In this document: piece by piece, positions 46,201 to 59,500 of the stretch
Layout: every line of letters starts with the position of its first letter
Position numbering within the stretch: position 1 is the stretch's first letter
DNA from: Anas platyrhynchos
Lineage: Eukaryota > Chordata > Aves > Anseriformes > Anatidae
DNA: 64,000 bases
Reading direction: 5' to 3'
Assembly (NCBI RefSeq): GCF_047663525.1
Contig: NC_092601.1
Location: 16,019,501 to 16,083,500, forward strand
The notes under the pieces: generated by a model
Database searches by the model: none
The model's input: the letters and a program-made list of their open reading frames with translations, nothing else
Told to the model about the DNA's origin: nothing
Translations under genes and position numbers: made by a program

Positions 46201-49200
46201 GAAACGCTCTGATCTCTCATTTTTAAGCCCAGCGTTTCAATCCCCCTCGGAGCGAAGGTAAACGGTTGGGATGCTGCTTCGGTGGATTCAAGGTTTCAAG
46301 TCAAACAGCAGTCATTTAACCACTCTTTTAAAGTTCATATCATTTGAATGTCATATGTCAAACTAATGCTACTTCCAGTGAAGGCAAATAGATATTTATT
46401 CCCCTCTCAGCTGTCCAGCGGTCTGACATTCATTATTGAAACATTGCAGCTGCCAGGGATTGAAATTACCTGTAGGAGTGCATCGAGCAAAGCCTTCCAC
46501 CTCTTTAAGGGTTATTCCCTGTAATACGTTTTAGTTCAGGCTCATTTTACAGCTGCTCTTGGTCTGCAGTTGCTTTTTCCTATGTCTGGACAAGGTCAGG
46601 CATGGGCTTTTTGACCATTTCCTTCAAGACGATGTTGTAACTTCATTTTTCATGGCTTGTCTTTGGCTTGGATTCATGGTCATTGTGCACCTCCATGCAG
46701 CTCCAGTCCCTGAGGGGCTAAAACGGAAAATTCACCTCTTGGGGAGTCCCAGGCAGGGATTATTATTTATTTGTTTATTTATTTCATGCATTATTTTGCA
46801 TGAAATAGCCAACATTTTGTAGCTCATTGGGCACTAAAATATTCAATTGGCTGCGTGCAAGTACAGGGACAGAAGGAAAGACAATGGAGACGACTAGATT
46901 AGGAGCCTAGTTTCAGGGCATTTAGACATTGCCCTGAACTTCACAGAGCAATTTACACCTGTACGAGGGTCCGTGGAGTTATATTGAATCAGACCAGGAG
47001 CATTTTACAGCCACTTTGCATGAGCATAAATGATAGCATAAGGTGCAAAGGAAACAGCCAGCCGGACAATTACATAGCATCTTCACACGCCTTATTAATC
47101 CTCATTACACTACCCTCTGTGCTGAGACTCAGCATCTTCCCTTCCCCGTGAAGGGAAGGCCGGGTGAGGCTGCGGAGCCAATTTAGCCACCTGCCAAATG
47201 TACAGCCTCTGGCTGCTGGTAGCTTCGCTCCTTGGGCCTGGAGAGCTGGCTGCCCCCTACCAGTGTCTGAGAAGCAGCTTGCTAAATCAGTGATGGAAAT
47301 CACAGCTGTCTCCTGCCCTTCTGGGCTTCTGAGCAACCTGTGATGTTACAATCAACTGAACCTATGTCTTTTTATTATTATAATATAATATATTAATTTC
47401 TTTTTTTTTTTTTTGAGCTTACCTCCATAGGTATCTCAGGAAGGGGGGGAGCGATATTCACCTGAAGAATATGCACCCAGTTCCTGCCTAATACTGAAAT
47501 TCCTTAAAAGAGAGCAGCTCCTTAGCACTCCCACAGCCCTTGCCCTATCTCCCACTCGGAGCCGCTTGCTTAAAAGCTGGCAGACCTGCACCTTTCTGGC
47601 CAAAGATGACCAGAAAGACCTGGTGAGTGCTGGGTTCCTCAGGCAGGAGACAACTTGAGTAGTCAGACCAGCTTTAAGCAGCTTGGAGAATGGCTATCTG
47701 ATATTCTTTCTGGGAATCTTATTAATGTTATCTTATTATTTCATAATAGATATAACCCGTGTGCTAAGGCTGGCAGGCTGTAATTGGGCCTTGCCAGGGA
47801 ATTACTCATATTTTTCATTCTTGAAGGAATGAACAGCGTATTCGGTTACGCTAACTACCTCATTTGTGTGGATTCCATTCACTTTATGTGTCTCGCTCCT
47901 GAAGTATTATGGCTAGGGCAACGATTTCTCACTCGAAGTAAACGTCAGAGAGTCTCGAAGCAGATGCTCTCTTCTCCCGGCGCTGAACAGACGCTGGCAC
48001 CATGTTCTCCTCTCCTTTGGATGCTGCAGAGTTGCCCAAAGGTTTTTTTTTTTTTTCCACAGAACACACTTTGTTGATGAAGATCTACATCTCTTCTTCC
48101 AGCTCAGTGTCTCAGGGTGCTGCAGCTCTGAAAAGGAGCAACAATGCTATTTATTTATTGCTGCTTTCCTATTTAGTAACCCTTATCTGGGCCTCAGGCC
48201 TTTTGGACTGACTTGTAAAGCACCAGAAAAGGTAGAGCATCTACCCAAGTTCTCAGCCTTTTTTTTTTTTAATTATTATTTTTTTAAAAAGACCTTTTTT
48301 TACTCTCCATGGGGTGTAAACGATAGTTTCAGCCATAGCAAACCTCCCTCCTAATACTTACAATTACGCTCTTTTGTGTGCACAAGCAACATATCCTCAT
48401 CAATAAAAGTCCTTCTTAATTCCTTTTTATCCTCCCCAGGGGAGTCCTTAGAGCCCGGTGGATCCTTGAGCAACCCTTTAATTCCTCCCACCTCGGCCCT
48501 CGCTGCAGCCAGCAGTGAAAATGCTGCTCCTGAAGCAGGCTGCGGTGGCTGCTGGACGGCACGGAGCATCACCTGCCCACAGGGACCCAGCTTTCTGCAG
48601 CGTTATCAGAAATGTTTCCACGCGTTTGTTTGCAAAATGTCTTTATCCAGCCAGGAGAAATGTCCCTTGAAGTCAGCTAACCAAATAAATAAATAACAGT
48701 CAAAGACAATAGAGTGGAAAAGTTTCTAGAGGGAAATAAGTGATGGATTGGAAGAGATTTGAGGCTGTTATGGTGTACAACTCAGTGCGTGATGTGACAG
48801 GAGAGAATCCTCATTGTGCCCTTTCCTGGTCTTCCATTTTAAATGAAGTCCTAAAAATGCTGATTTAAAAGGGTTGGAGAAGCAAAACAAAATAGGCAGA
48901 TGTATGGTGTGACATTTTTGTTGTAGACTTCAATTTTTTTCATAATACAGCTGCTGGTAGCTGTGTCAGAACAGAGTTCTTTGACCAGGGTGCAGAAGGG
49001 ATGCTGGAGCTGCTGGCAGTTTTTTAGTGTGCTCGTGCACAAGTCTGAACAAAGAGAGCAGTGATTTCACTTTGCAACCGTAATAATAGCAAGCAACAGG
49101 AATTCTGACCTGGAATTTGTCTTTGCATTCCAAGAGTATCCTTGAGCAGTCTGTGGAGACCCAGGGAAAACAGCTGATTAATGCCACCACTAATGAAAAT

Positions 49201-51828
49201 AAACACAGCATAAAATTCCAAGTAGCGGGACTGCTTCCCAAAGCATCCAGGAGTGAGGGATAACAGCAAATGCAATAAAGCAGAAATCCGCTTTGACTGT
49301 CAAGGGGTAATGTTTCCTAGCTCAGACCCAGGCCTGTGAGGGGGAACATACCATCCATAGCAAAGCAGTCTGCGACCTTGAAGTGCTCATATGCTTGAAA
49401 AGCGATCTCAGAAATGCAGACATGAATGTTATTGGTGGCTGTTTCCCCACTCCCAGCCCCTGCAAAGGGTCCCGTGTTATCTCCTGCACTGCACAGGACC
49501 TGGCTGCTGTTGATGCCCAGGGTGCTATTGCCCGAAACGCAAGTCAGAAGTTTTCTGGCAGGTTTTGTGGGAAAACAGCAGTAAATATTCTGCCCACCAT
49601 CAACAGGCAGACTTGTCAAGGAGGTGCCTGTAGTGCGAGGGGTAGGGTGTGCAGGTATTTGTGTGCTTGAGTCCGTGCCTGGGAGAGGTCTCTGCCTCTT
49701 TCTCATGTGTGTATTTATCTCACCAATTTGACCAAAGGAATTACAGGATTGAAAGGAAATTAATAGCTTAGCACCCAGTCAGCTTCTTATTTTGAATCAA
49801 TCCATTCTTGTCACTTGGACTGAACTAAATAATTAATCGTGCTACCTAAAAATAATTACGGCTAATATCACAGAGATTACACTAGCCAGTTCTAACAATA
49901 ATGTTGTTAAGAACATCTAAATAACCCTATATTTAATTACAGTCTGGCTTGTTTAGTGATGTACAGGTTTGGGGCTTTCTCTCACTGCAAATTTGGGCCA
50001 GTTACATTTATTAAATGAGAACTTTTTATAGCTAGTGTTCAAATTATCAAATACTTGCCTAAAGCAATCCCATTGATCAAGTGTATCATTTGTAATACAA
50101 ATGTTTTTATTAGGAGGCTTTGTTCAAGATAAATGAAGGATCAAATTAACTGGAGATTGGTTTGAGTAGAAAATGCTGCAGCTGGATAATTTCAAGCACT
50201 GAGGCTGAACATTTCTTTCAAATGACGAGAAGTCATCAACTAAGTCTTAATATAAAACATGCACGCACAGAGGCATCTTTGTATTGATTCCTCTCATTTC
50301 TATGGCACTCTTTATACAAAGCACATCAGGTTTTGTAGGAAAGGTTGCAAACCCATCACATCACTGCCACTAAACCAATCTGAGATATTTTTTTTTCTGG
50401 CCAAAACTATGTATGCTATCAAAATACCAGCATGCCCCAGAACCTTCTTCCCACTCCCTCTTTTTTCAACCCCATTGTGCTACCTCTGTTCCCACCCAGG
50501 AAGATTTATTGTGCAGCTCTGTTCTTAATTCAAATGCCTCCCTTGCAGCTGGGCTGGGGCAGTAGTGTGCCTTCTTTTTGGAAGGGAAACAAGGAGCCTA
50601 GACACGTGAATATTTACCTCTTTCCAGCATTCGTGGTAGCACAGCAGGGTTTGGATGTGATTGAGGGTTTGCCCATGATCAGCCAGTGGAAAATGAGCAT
50701 GTGAGTGCAATGCTGTTACTTTATATATATACACATATTAATACAGTCTGCGTTAGGAAAGCTATTTGTCTGGGGTTACATTTTTGGCTGCCATGTAGAA
50801 CTGTAGGTATTAAATAGTTGCTTTCTAAATTAAGCTCTCCCCTCGCCACATCCCACTCCCATAGCGATGCATGGAGCGTTTGCTGATACAGGCAATACAG
50901 ATGTCTGGGGAGCTGCTGTAAAACCTCCCAAGATTTACAGCTCCTCCGCCAGGTTTCTCCATGGGTTGGCTTCAGAGGGAGAGGTTTCACAGGCATTCAG
51001 GATCCTTTCAAATCTATCTCCAGAGGCACCCGCAATAATCAGAGGAAATCCCTTGAAGCCCATCAGATAAAATTTACAGACCTGGAAAGGCAGCATGGAG
51101 GTCAGTTGATCCCTGGGGACAGGCTATTTCTGGCCTGTTCAGGGACACAAGGCCAAGTTTCCAGCACGTGCCGAGCACTTTGTGAAGAACTCCAGATGCT
51201 CTAGCTTGGTTTGGTTTACAGCAGGAAAATCAATGTAAATCTCCTCAAAATGCTGGGTTTCTTCTTAATTTGAGGTGGGGAGGAATACTCAGCTCATATA
51301 CTTGGATCTAAACATCCATAATGCCTGTCCCAGCACCCCATTAATGTACCAGGAGGGTGCTCAAGCAGTGCAATACACAGCACAGCTTTTAGGGAGAATT
51401 ATTACTTTATTTATCACTTTAGCAGAGGAAGTAATGAACCCAGGTGGAATTACAGGTGGTAATGAAAATCGGAGACTTGTTTTTTGCAGCTATCATTTGT
51501 GGCTACTCCAAGTATATGGATATCTATGCAAGAACCAAAAGTGTGTACCATGTACATATATATGACAGATATTCACAGGATTATGTATGTGTATATGATG
51601 TGTTTGTCTTGTTATATCTGGTTTTAGAGCTGCAGATACTGGACTGGGAGAGCTTGTATTTTGCTTTTGTGCTGTGGTTAATAATAGCTTGTTACCCTCA
51701 TTGAAAGGTTTAAAAGCTGTGACCATTAGGTTTGATGGAGGTGGTTCAAACTTTGCTTTGGAAAACTGCAGTGTATTGGTGGGAGAGTTATTTCCTCCAG
51801 AAAAGCTGCAGCTATTGTAGTAATAATT

Positions 51829-51853
51829 AAAAAAAAAAAAAAAAAAAAAAAAA
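51829..51853 (+). repeat. A25 homopolymer
   Basis: Uninterrupted A run in intergenic DNA; no retroposed body recognised upstream. Confidence 0.92.
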
Positions 51854-52618
51854 GCAAACGATCAAATTTAGGAGTTATATTTAAAGAGACAGAGAGGGAG
51901 ATCAAATTAACCCCTTTACTCTGCAGACAAGGCTGAAGCACAAGGACATCACTGCGGTCTGCCCAGCAAAGTGAGAAACGAAAGCAATGGCGTGTATTGG
52001 TAATGGGTAACTTGATATGAGTCGAGCAATTTAATTTCTATAGGGAACACAGTGATTGAAAGCAGCACTAATGCTGATTAATCCCCCTCCCTCTTTTCTG
52101 TCTTCTAATTTCTCGCTCCTTGGTGCTCTTCATTCCTTTCAGACGAGTCCCATTGTACGTGTACACCAGGACACCTCATGCTACACGTGCTGAATACATG
52201 TCAAAATCTTGGGGGTCACACTGCCGCTTTCCTTAGCCTCTATTACACTTTATAAAGCTGTGTTTTTCTCTACTAATTCCAAAACATTTTATATAGTTCA
52301 TTTAATTACTGTCTTAGTCATTGACCATATGAAAATCTTTTTCTCATTAGAATTTTTTTCAGCATCCAGAGATGAGACTGCAGCATCGCATCCCTGTTCA
52401 GCTTGCAGGACTGCTTTCAGAGGACAGCTACTGATGGGACATAACAGCCTCTCCAGCCTCTTTCCTCAATCTGGTCCCAGGCATGAGGATAAATAGCTTA
52501 GAGGAGAAAAATTCATGCTTGTTATATGGTGCTGATTTCAGGAAAGCTGACACAGATTGATTTCACCAGGAATATCTGTTGTGCTTTGTTTTATTTTAGT
52601 AGATAGTCTGTTTTCAGG

Positions 52619-52673
52619 AAAAACAAACAAACAAACAAACAAACAAACAAACAAACAAACAAACAAACAAAAC
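52619..52673. repeat. (AAAC)n microsatellite
   Basis: About 13 perfect AAAC units. The same motif recurs in a shorter array at 53616-53641. Likely length-polymorphic. Confidence 0.95.
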
Positions 52674-53165
52674 TAAACCAGCGTGATCTAGGTTTAGAAA
52701 TGACTCATGTTTGGCCACCCAAATAACATGACAGTTGGGAAATCTCAGCTAAGTTCAATGTCCTGCCTCTGTCTGCAACATCTCCTGGAAAAGCCACGGA
52801 AGTGACTCACAGGTTGCTCCATCTGCCAAGAGCTTCCCTGTCTGCTGTCCTTGCAAAAAGAGATTTCCTCATCTTGGGCAGCAGCTGAGTTTTTGTGTGC
52901 AGTCAAAACTGCCTCTGAAAACAGAGGACATCTGAGAGAAGGGCTGATACAACAGAGTTTTAGGCAGGAATACATCTGAAAATGAAGTTTGGCAAAGAAA
53001 GCTTAAAAGGGAGAAGTGTGCAGAAGTTACAGGAGCAAAATCCTGATTTCTCCAGCATTGTTTTCAGAAGGGGAGTGACAACTTTTGGGAAAATGCCAGG
53101 ATTTAAAATACGTGTTTTCTTTTTCTGAATATTGGACATGCCAGCCCAATGGGCATAGTGGATAA

Positions 53166-53230
53166 GTTTAATTGAGTGGTTAGATTTAGTTGATTAGTAT
53201 AATTGATTGTTTAGTTTAATTGATTGGTTT
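53166..53230. repeat. Degenerate TTTAATTGATTG tandem array
   Basis: Four or five imperfect copies of a 12-17 nt unit built on TTTAATTGATTGGTTAG, diverged by substitutions and small indels. Confidence 0.6.
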
Positions 53231-53615
53231 TGATAAAGTGTTCCTAGTCACCAGAGACACCAGGCTGTACAGAAAAGTGAAGAGTAGGCACTACTCATTT
53301 GATCGTCTTCGTCACACGTGTAGATAAATAACAATAATAGGAAAAAAGAAATAGAAATTATTTTTAGGATGAAACAATTTAAAATATATGGTTTGGGGAA
53401 AAATAGTTCTGATTTCTGTCTGAAGTTATGGACATGGGGTCTATATGATCAAAGAAACCCAATAAAACCATGGCCAGCTGGTGTCAAAATAATGACTGGG
53501 AAAGGGGGGAGCCAGCGCAATGGTCAGCAGACAGCTCCCACAGCAGAGGATGCAGTGAGTTTCCCTATGGACACAGCAAGGTCTGGCTGCAAATCAGCAG
53601 GAATTCTTTGGAGGG

Positions 53616-53641
53616 AAAAAACAAACAAACAAACAAACAAA
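53616..53641. repeat. Second (AAAC)n microsatellite
   Basis: About five AAAC units after an A run, 0.95 kb from the longer array at 52619. Confidence 0.92.
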
Positions 53642-56480
53642 GAACTTCAAATTAAGTGTTGTCTATTTTAGACCAGCTGTAGCCAGGACTCCAGCAGCTG
53701 GTTAACAGAGTCACCATCTCCTGCTGCCTGATGTCACTTGTGAGTGACAAGGAGAGGGCAAAGAGGGAATGACTTGTACCATCCCTCCCAGCAGAACTAA
53801 AGACTTAAAGATTGAAACTGGAAGGTTTTCAGTACACGCAAAAAGAGGTATTTCCCTTTCTGAGCCTATCTATGGACTCCTTGAACCACAAAGCCCAGGC
53901 AGCTGAGAGAGTATTTCTGAGAAGTACCTTTAACTCTCACCCTGTTCCCAGTCTTTTCCATGAGCATCTGCTGCCAGCACTATTGGGAACAGGCTGAGCT
54001 ACACACACTGACATTTTTATGCTCCTCAGTTACTTAATTGTCTTTATTTGACCAAGAAATTTTAAGCAGAAGAGCAGTGTCTTGGAGGGGTGAGGATCCG
54101 CCGGGTTGCACTGAAGGCCAACAGACCTCAGACTCAGTTCCTGCTGTCACGAGGAGCACAATCTCCGTGCTGCTGACGTTGATTTTACATCTGACTTCAG
54201 CTGCAACAGGCTCAAGGATTTCATTATTCAGCAGCCTCTCCATCTGCTTTATTGAAAATGTGTGCAAAGATTAAACATGACAAGGAATTTGTTTCCAAGA
54301 TACTGATATTTTGGGATGGATTAAGAAGTGTAAGTACACCCTCCTTTCCCTGGAGAGCAAGGCAGGCTGTGCCTCTCTGCTCTGCTCCCCTGCAGGCTGC
54401 CCAGTGTCGTGGGGCTGCACAGAAAATGGTATCACAGCTGTGTGCCTTTGCAAGTTATTTCTCTTCTTTTCCTACAGAGCCTTTTAATTCCAGCTCCAAA
54501 AGAAAACAGGTTCATCAAATGTCATCTCGAGAATATCCCCCTGCATCCAGGCACCATAAGTGTGAGAAATGATTTGTCGGGCACCACTACAGCTAGTTTT
54601 CGCCTGTTCCTATCCATCTCCTGTCAGCACTCACACCCCTGTTGACAAAACGAATTTCGCTTTGATTTCATCTTTCCAGATAACACAGATTAACTGGAAG
54701 CTGTGTCTTTCTGTTGTTGTGAAAGCGTACAGAAGGAGCAGTCCTACAGAAGAGATGCAGATGTCTCAGCAAAGCTTGCAGTGCAGACCAACATATTGCT
54801 GCAAACAGAGAGATACCAGAGGTACCAGCCACTTCAGTAAGACTTTGGGCAAAATAAATGCAAATACCCGTGTTACTATGCTGTTTTAATACCATTTTCA
54901 TGTCTCCCAACCAGCATCTCCTGCAGGGTTACGGTCCCCATCTTCTTGCATTCAGCCTTCCTCCTCCTCTCCTGCAGTTGTTGTCCCGTATGCAGCGCGG
55001 GGGGAAGAGCAGGGTCGGACAGCCACCACCGAGCTGCCTCCTGTCACCTGCCTTGTCTTCCCCCTGCAATTCTGGTGTGACAGATGCAGGAGAGAAGAAG
55101 AGCTCCTGGAGGAGCACACAGGTTTATGTATTAGTGAAGATTTCCTCCGTTGTTTCCAGGGCATGGGGGAAAGAGAGAATTAGATGAGCCATGGCAATCC
55201 GTCCCGCTGGGAGACAGCAGCTCCACGCTTACCCTTATTGCCACAAGGAGACAGTGATACTGCAGTCAGGGACCTGTGTGACAGTTGTAGTGAGAAGATC
55301 CAGGGAAATTAAGATGGATCCTGCAGATAAGCGGCATTTAACAAAATTAAAGTGGATGCCTTTGGAGGCAAGAGATGTGCTCACCTCTGGAGAGCTTGGA
55401 CAGAGCTGGAGTTTGTTGGAGTGACCTCATGAGCAGAAGAGGATCTGTGAGTCACCTTCATCATCATAACGCTTCACAGGGCCAAGAATCTAAAATGTCA
55501 AGAAGCTTTTTCTGGAATAGTTGAATAAGTTATTTCCTAAAGCATCTCCAGGCGGCCCCAGAGCATCTAATGTGGCCTCATGTGGTCGGGAAGGGCAGTC
55601 AGCCCACAGCCCAGGCGGGCAAGGATGGAGCTGGTGGCTTCATACCCTGGAACAAAACCATGTGTACTGCGTCATATTCAGTGTGTTTTACAGCGTGCAC
55701 ATAGACCAGTGAGAAGAGATCATTCGCTCTCACTCCATCCAGAGAAAGAAAGTCAGGGAATGGAGGCTGTGATGAGATAAATGGTTATTATGAGATATAG
55801 GCATTTTTAATTAGCTCCTGCAGACTGCACCACACTCCTAATGAGCTCTTGCCAAGTTTGCTGTGATTCCTCTTTACGTTTTGTAACTCTGTAATAGTAA
55901 CAATATAATCATTTTCTATAATAACCATGATAAAACCCAGATAATCCTTCTGTAACTCCTGCATAAGCTTCATGTAATTAAATCAGTTGGTGAAACATTC
56001 TTGGTCTAAGGGACAGATGAATGCAGCTCTGTCACCCAACAAAAGGGGCTGATGCAGAGAACACATTTCCCATATCTTCCTACACCCAAAGCATTATAAA
56101 TCCAGTTAATGGGGTTAAAATGGTGAACAGGTGTGTTTGGATCTCAGATTTGCCCATCACTGCCAAAGCAGCAGCCAGAATGTTGCCAAATCGGTAAATT
56201 TAGTCTAGTCTGATTTGTGTTAGAGGGGTTAGTGATTAGGCAGCTGCTGCAGCACAGAGCAGTTCCCATGTGGGTGGGAGGTGTGAGAAGGGATGACGGG
56301 CAGAGACATCACAGGACTCCTGCTTTCATCCCTCCTTTCAAAGAACGAGGAATGCTTCTCAACAGTGCTAAGAAATGCAATTTAGGTAAATAGTAGGTGG
56401 CTCCTAAGAAGAGTTTATGCAGCCTGTTATCTTTCGCTGCTCTGCTCTGATTGATGTACCCCAGAAGGGGTCATATGTGC

Positions 56481-56528
56481 CTTCCCTTTCCCTTTCCCTT
56501 TCCCTTTTCCTTTCCCTTTCCCTTTCCC
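56481..56528. repeat. (CCCTTT)n polypyrimidine microsatellite
   Basis: Eight hexamer units with one altered copy (CCCTTTTCC). On the minus strand it is a pure GGGAAA purine tract. It is not the telomere hexamer TTAGGG. Confidence 0.92.
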
Positions 56529-59500
56529 ATTCACCCTTTCAAAGGAAGGGCCAAAGAGGGGACATACATCTGGAAGACAATGAAACGCATTGTGAAATGG
56601 ACACAGTACCCCCAGAACAAAAATCTGTTTCATTAAGAGATGTTACCTAACTTCAACAGTAAACTCTGAGAGCTTTAGGACTCGTTCTGGTTGGTGGAGC
56701 ATCCAGACTTTACTGTTTGCAGATTGGGCTCTTAACTGAACCAGGTGCTGAACAAGTGTTTTCCACAGGTCACTGATTTCCAACTTTGTTCAGAATAGCA
56801 CCAGCCCCAGGCCAAATTCAGTCCTGAAATAAATGGACTCTGCTCTCAGGCCGGATACCCTGGCACGGTGCATCTTCTGTAGCAGCCTATGGCATTGGGA
56901 AATGCGTGGCAGGCTGATTTCTTCGACTCCACTGCAGGCAATGGAGCTCCGCACTGGCCCTTGGATGGGTTACTGCCTTTCTGCTCCACTTATTGCTGCA
57001 GTTTATGAAAGCCTGCAGTGAAAATGTCACATTCATGTTGAGGGGAGGTGAAAAGGCAAAGTGTTGTTTGACCATCTTGAATTTTCCTCAGTCTCTCGTG
57101 TCCCAAACCACTGGAGCAGCTGCCAAAGTGCTGCTCTGTTCCAGCCTTTCCTGCCTGCTACCTATTACAGACCCGATCTGATCTTGTACTGATTTCTCTC
57201 TGCTAACTGCTGAAGCTGCTCTCTTCTGTAGCTAGATGCAAGCAGCAAGAGGGGACGGATGATCACAGAACCTGAGCATCAAAAGTCCATCCCAGCCACC
57301 TGAAAGCCGAAGTGGTACTTTAAAAAATATTTTTTCCTCTTGCAGCTAAGGGGAAAAAGGACAAAATAATTTCCAAATTAACTAGTTGGTTCCTACTTTG
57401 ACAGCTGGGTTTCTGGGGCTGCTCACAGTCGCAGTGCTAGTTCTGAATTACTGGTGCCATACCCAGGCTGTCAGATCCAAACACCTGGTGACTAAAGGTA
57501 GAGCAGATCACACAGATTCAGTATTTATGCCCCGTAATGGGCCTTTATAAACTTCTGCTTTAAAACCCAGGCACCAAACTTACAGACACTCAAACCCATC
57601 TAGACAGGCCTTAAACTGTCAAGGCTTAACAAAGATTTTCTCCAGCTGAGGCTGGAAGAGGGAAATCTTCAGAACCTGGTGCAAAGCACGAGCCTGTCCA
57701 GGCCCCGAGGCACTGACTGGTCTTAACAGCCCTGACCAGCCTCACCTGGGTCTTGCACCCACACCCAGGGCCCTGGGGACCATTTAAGCTCAGCTTGGTG
57801 CCCTTGTTCATTTTTGAGTTGTGCTGGAGGGGGGCAGGTCTCTAGCTCAGGCATAGCCACGCTACTTGGCCATGGACCCTGAAGATCCACCTGAAGAAGG
57901 GGGGCTTTCCACCTACTGCTATCATGGTAAGGCTCTCGTTTTGGATTAAAACTGGTGGTTTGGTGACCAATGTTCTGCTCTTTTCACTTTGCTAGCCTGC
58001 AGTCTAGAGGGTGTTTCCTTGCCCCCCTGCATTGCATGAACTCAACCTAGTCTTTGCACAGAGCTGTGACTGCGGCAGAAACCAGATTCCTGTAGGATCT
58101 GATGTTTTTGGCCATGAACAAGCACAGGACCCTGGTGCCTGCAGGCAGGGGCACAGCAAGCAGTGTAATTCCCTGCTTGCACAAGCAGGTTCATCCTTTC
58201 CTATTTATTTCTGAATGTTTTTCATTATAATGTTTTTGTGATGCTCTAGGGCTAGAAACACCAGGAATATAAATCAGAGTTTGTCATTGGCAGGCATCAT
58301 ATTTATTATACATGCATATACTTTTATTGTTCAGATAGCACACATTTACTTCTGAATCTGGTCTATTATCAGACACTTGCTATTCTAACAATTTTCCTTT
58401 TTTTTTTTTTTTTCCCCACACACATGAAATACTGTGTTTAATGATTGGTTTCTGACTGGAGAAAGCAGTCTGTTAGAAAAGTCTCAGCCTGCATGCCCTC
58501 TGTGCTCTGACTTAGCAATTTAGTTGCATCTGGTCCCCTGGGTTTTGCCTTTTTTCCCCACTCATGAAGGTGGCGAGGGAGCCCAGAAAACTCCTTCTCT
58601 GCTTCTTTTTCACTGCTAATGTGAGAACAGAGTCCAGTATCCCCCTTAGACTAAAAGTCTGGGGATAAAAGGCAAAAAAAAAAAAAAAAAAAAAGCATCT
58701 ATAATTCTGCAGGGATTTGGGGATTTCCCTGGAGAGGCTGAGAGCAGTGAGCCTTGCTCTCTTCACCTGCCACCATGAATGCTGCTCAGCTGCTCGAGGA
58801 GTGAAGGCACGGAGAGGGGTGGCTCTGGGTACCGCGGGCTGCTGCTAGCAATCGGAAGGGAGGCACGTAGCCAAATGCTGGTTTTTGGATGCCAGCCCCC
58901 AGCTGTACGCTTCCAATTATCCAAGCACATCCATATGCATGCGCAGACCCCTGCCTCGCTGGTGCGTGGGCAGAGGACCCAGCCCTGCTTCCGCAGATGG
59001 GCACAGGCAGCTCGCACAGCCTGGCTTAATGGGAGCAGAACTTTGTCCTTGAGATCCCCACACGTGTGGCATTCAGCAGCCTTTTGAAGTGCAGTCAAAA
59101 GCCTCATCTGAGAGCAAGGATGCTCGTTTCCCATGGAGCCATTCCTCTGCCTGATGCTTTATTTGAGGACCATGGGCAATTAGTGGAGTCCCAGGCAGAG
59201 GAGTTTGGGCATCCTGCAGGACCATGTGCGGGCTTCCTGGGGGGTGTGAATGAGGATGCTATTTGTTTCTCCAGGTGGGTTATTAGCGATGGCAAACTTG
59301 CCCCTCCACTGGGGTAAAAGCTCTCACACCCACACAGTGTCAGTAAGTCATGTCCCAGATAACCAAAGCGGGCTGCCTGCGGTCAGAAAACACGGGGGAA
59401 AACAGCCCATTATTCTGATCAACAACCACCACTGGCAAGAGAAGTGGGGGGAATTTAAAGGAAGCTTTTCTCCCAAGTTTGCAGAAATAGCTGCAGGTTC

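Noticed and set aside
45758-46226. Five overlapping frames of 120-150 codons as possible genes
   Set aside because: Both strands are open at once and none shows family similarity. Kept only as a low-interest lncRNA possibility.
52619-53641. Regularly spaced repeats as a CRISPR-like array
   Set aside because: The units are 4-nt microsatellites with no spacers, in vertebrate DNA.
56481-56528. Hexamer array as an interstitial telomere
   Set aside because: The unit is CCCTTT/AAAGGG, not CCCTAA/TTAGGG.
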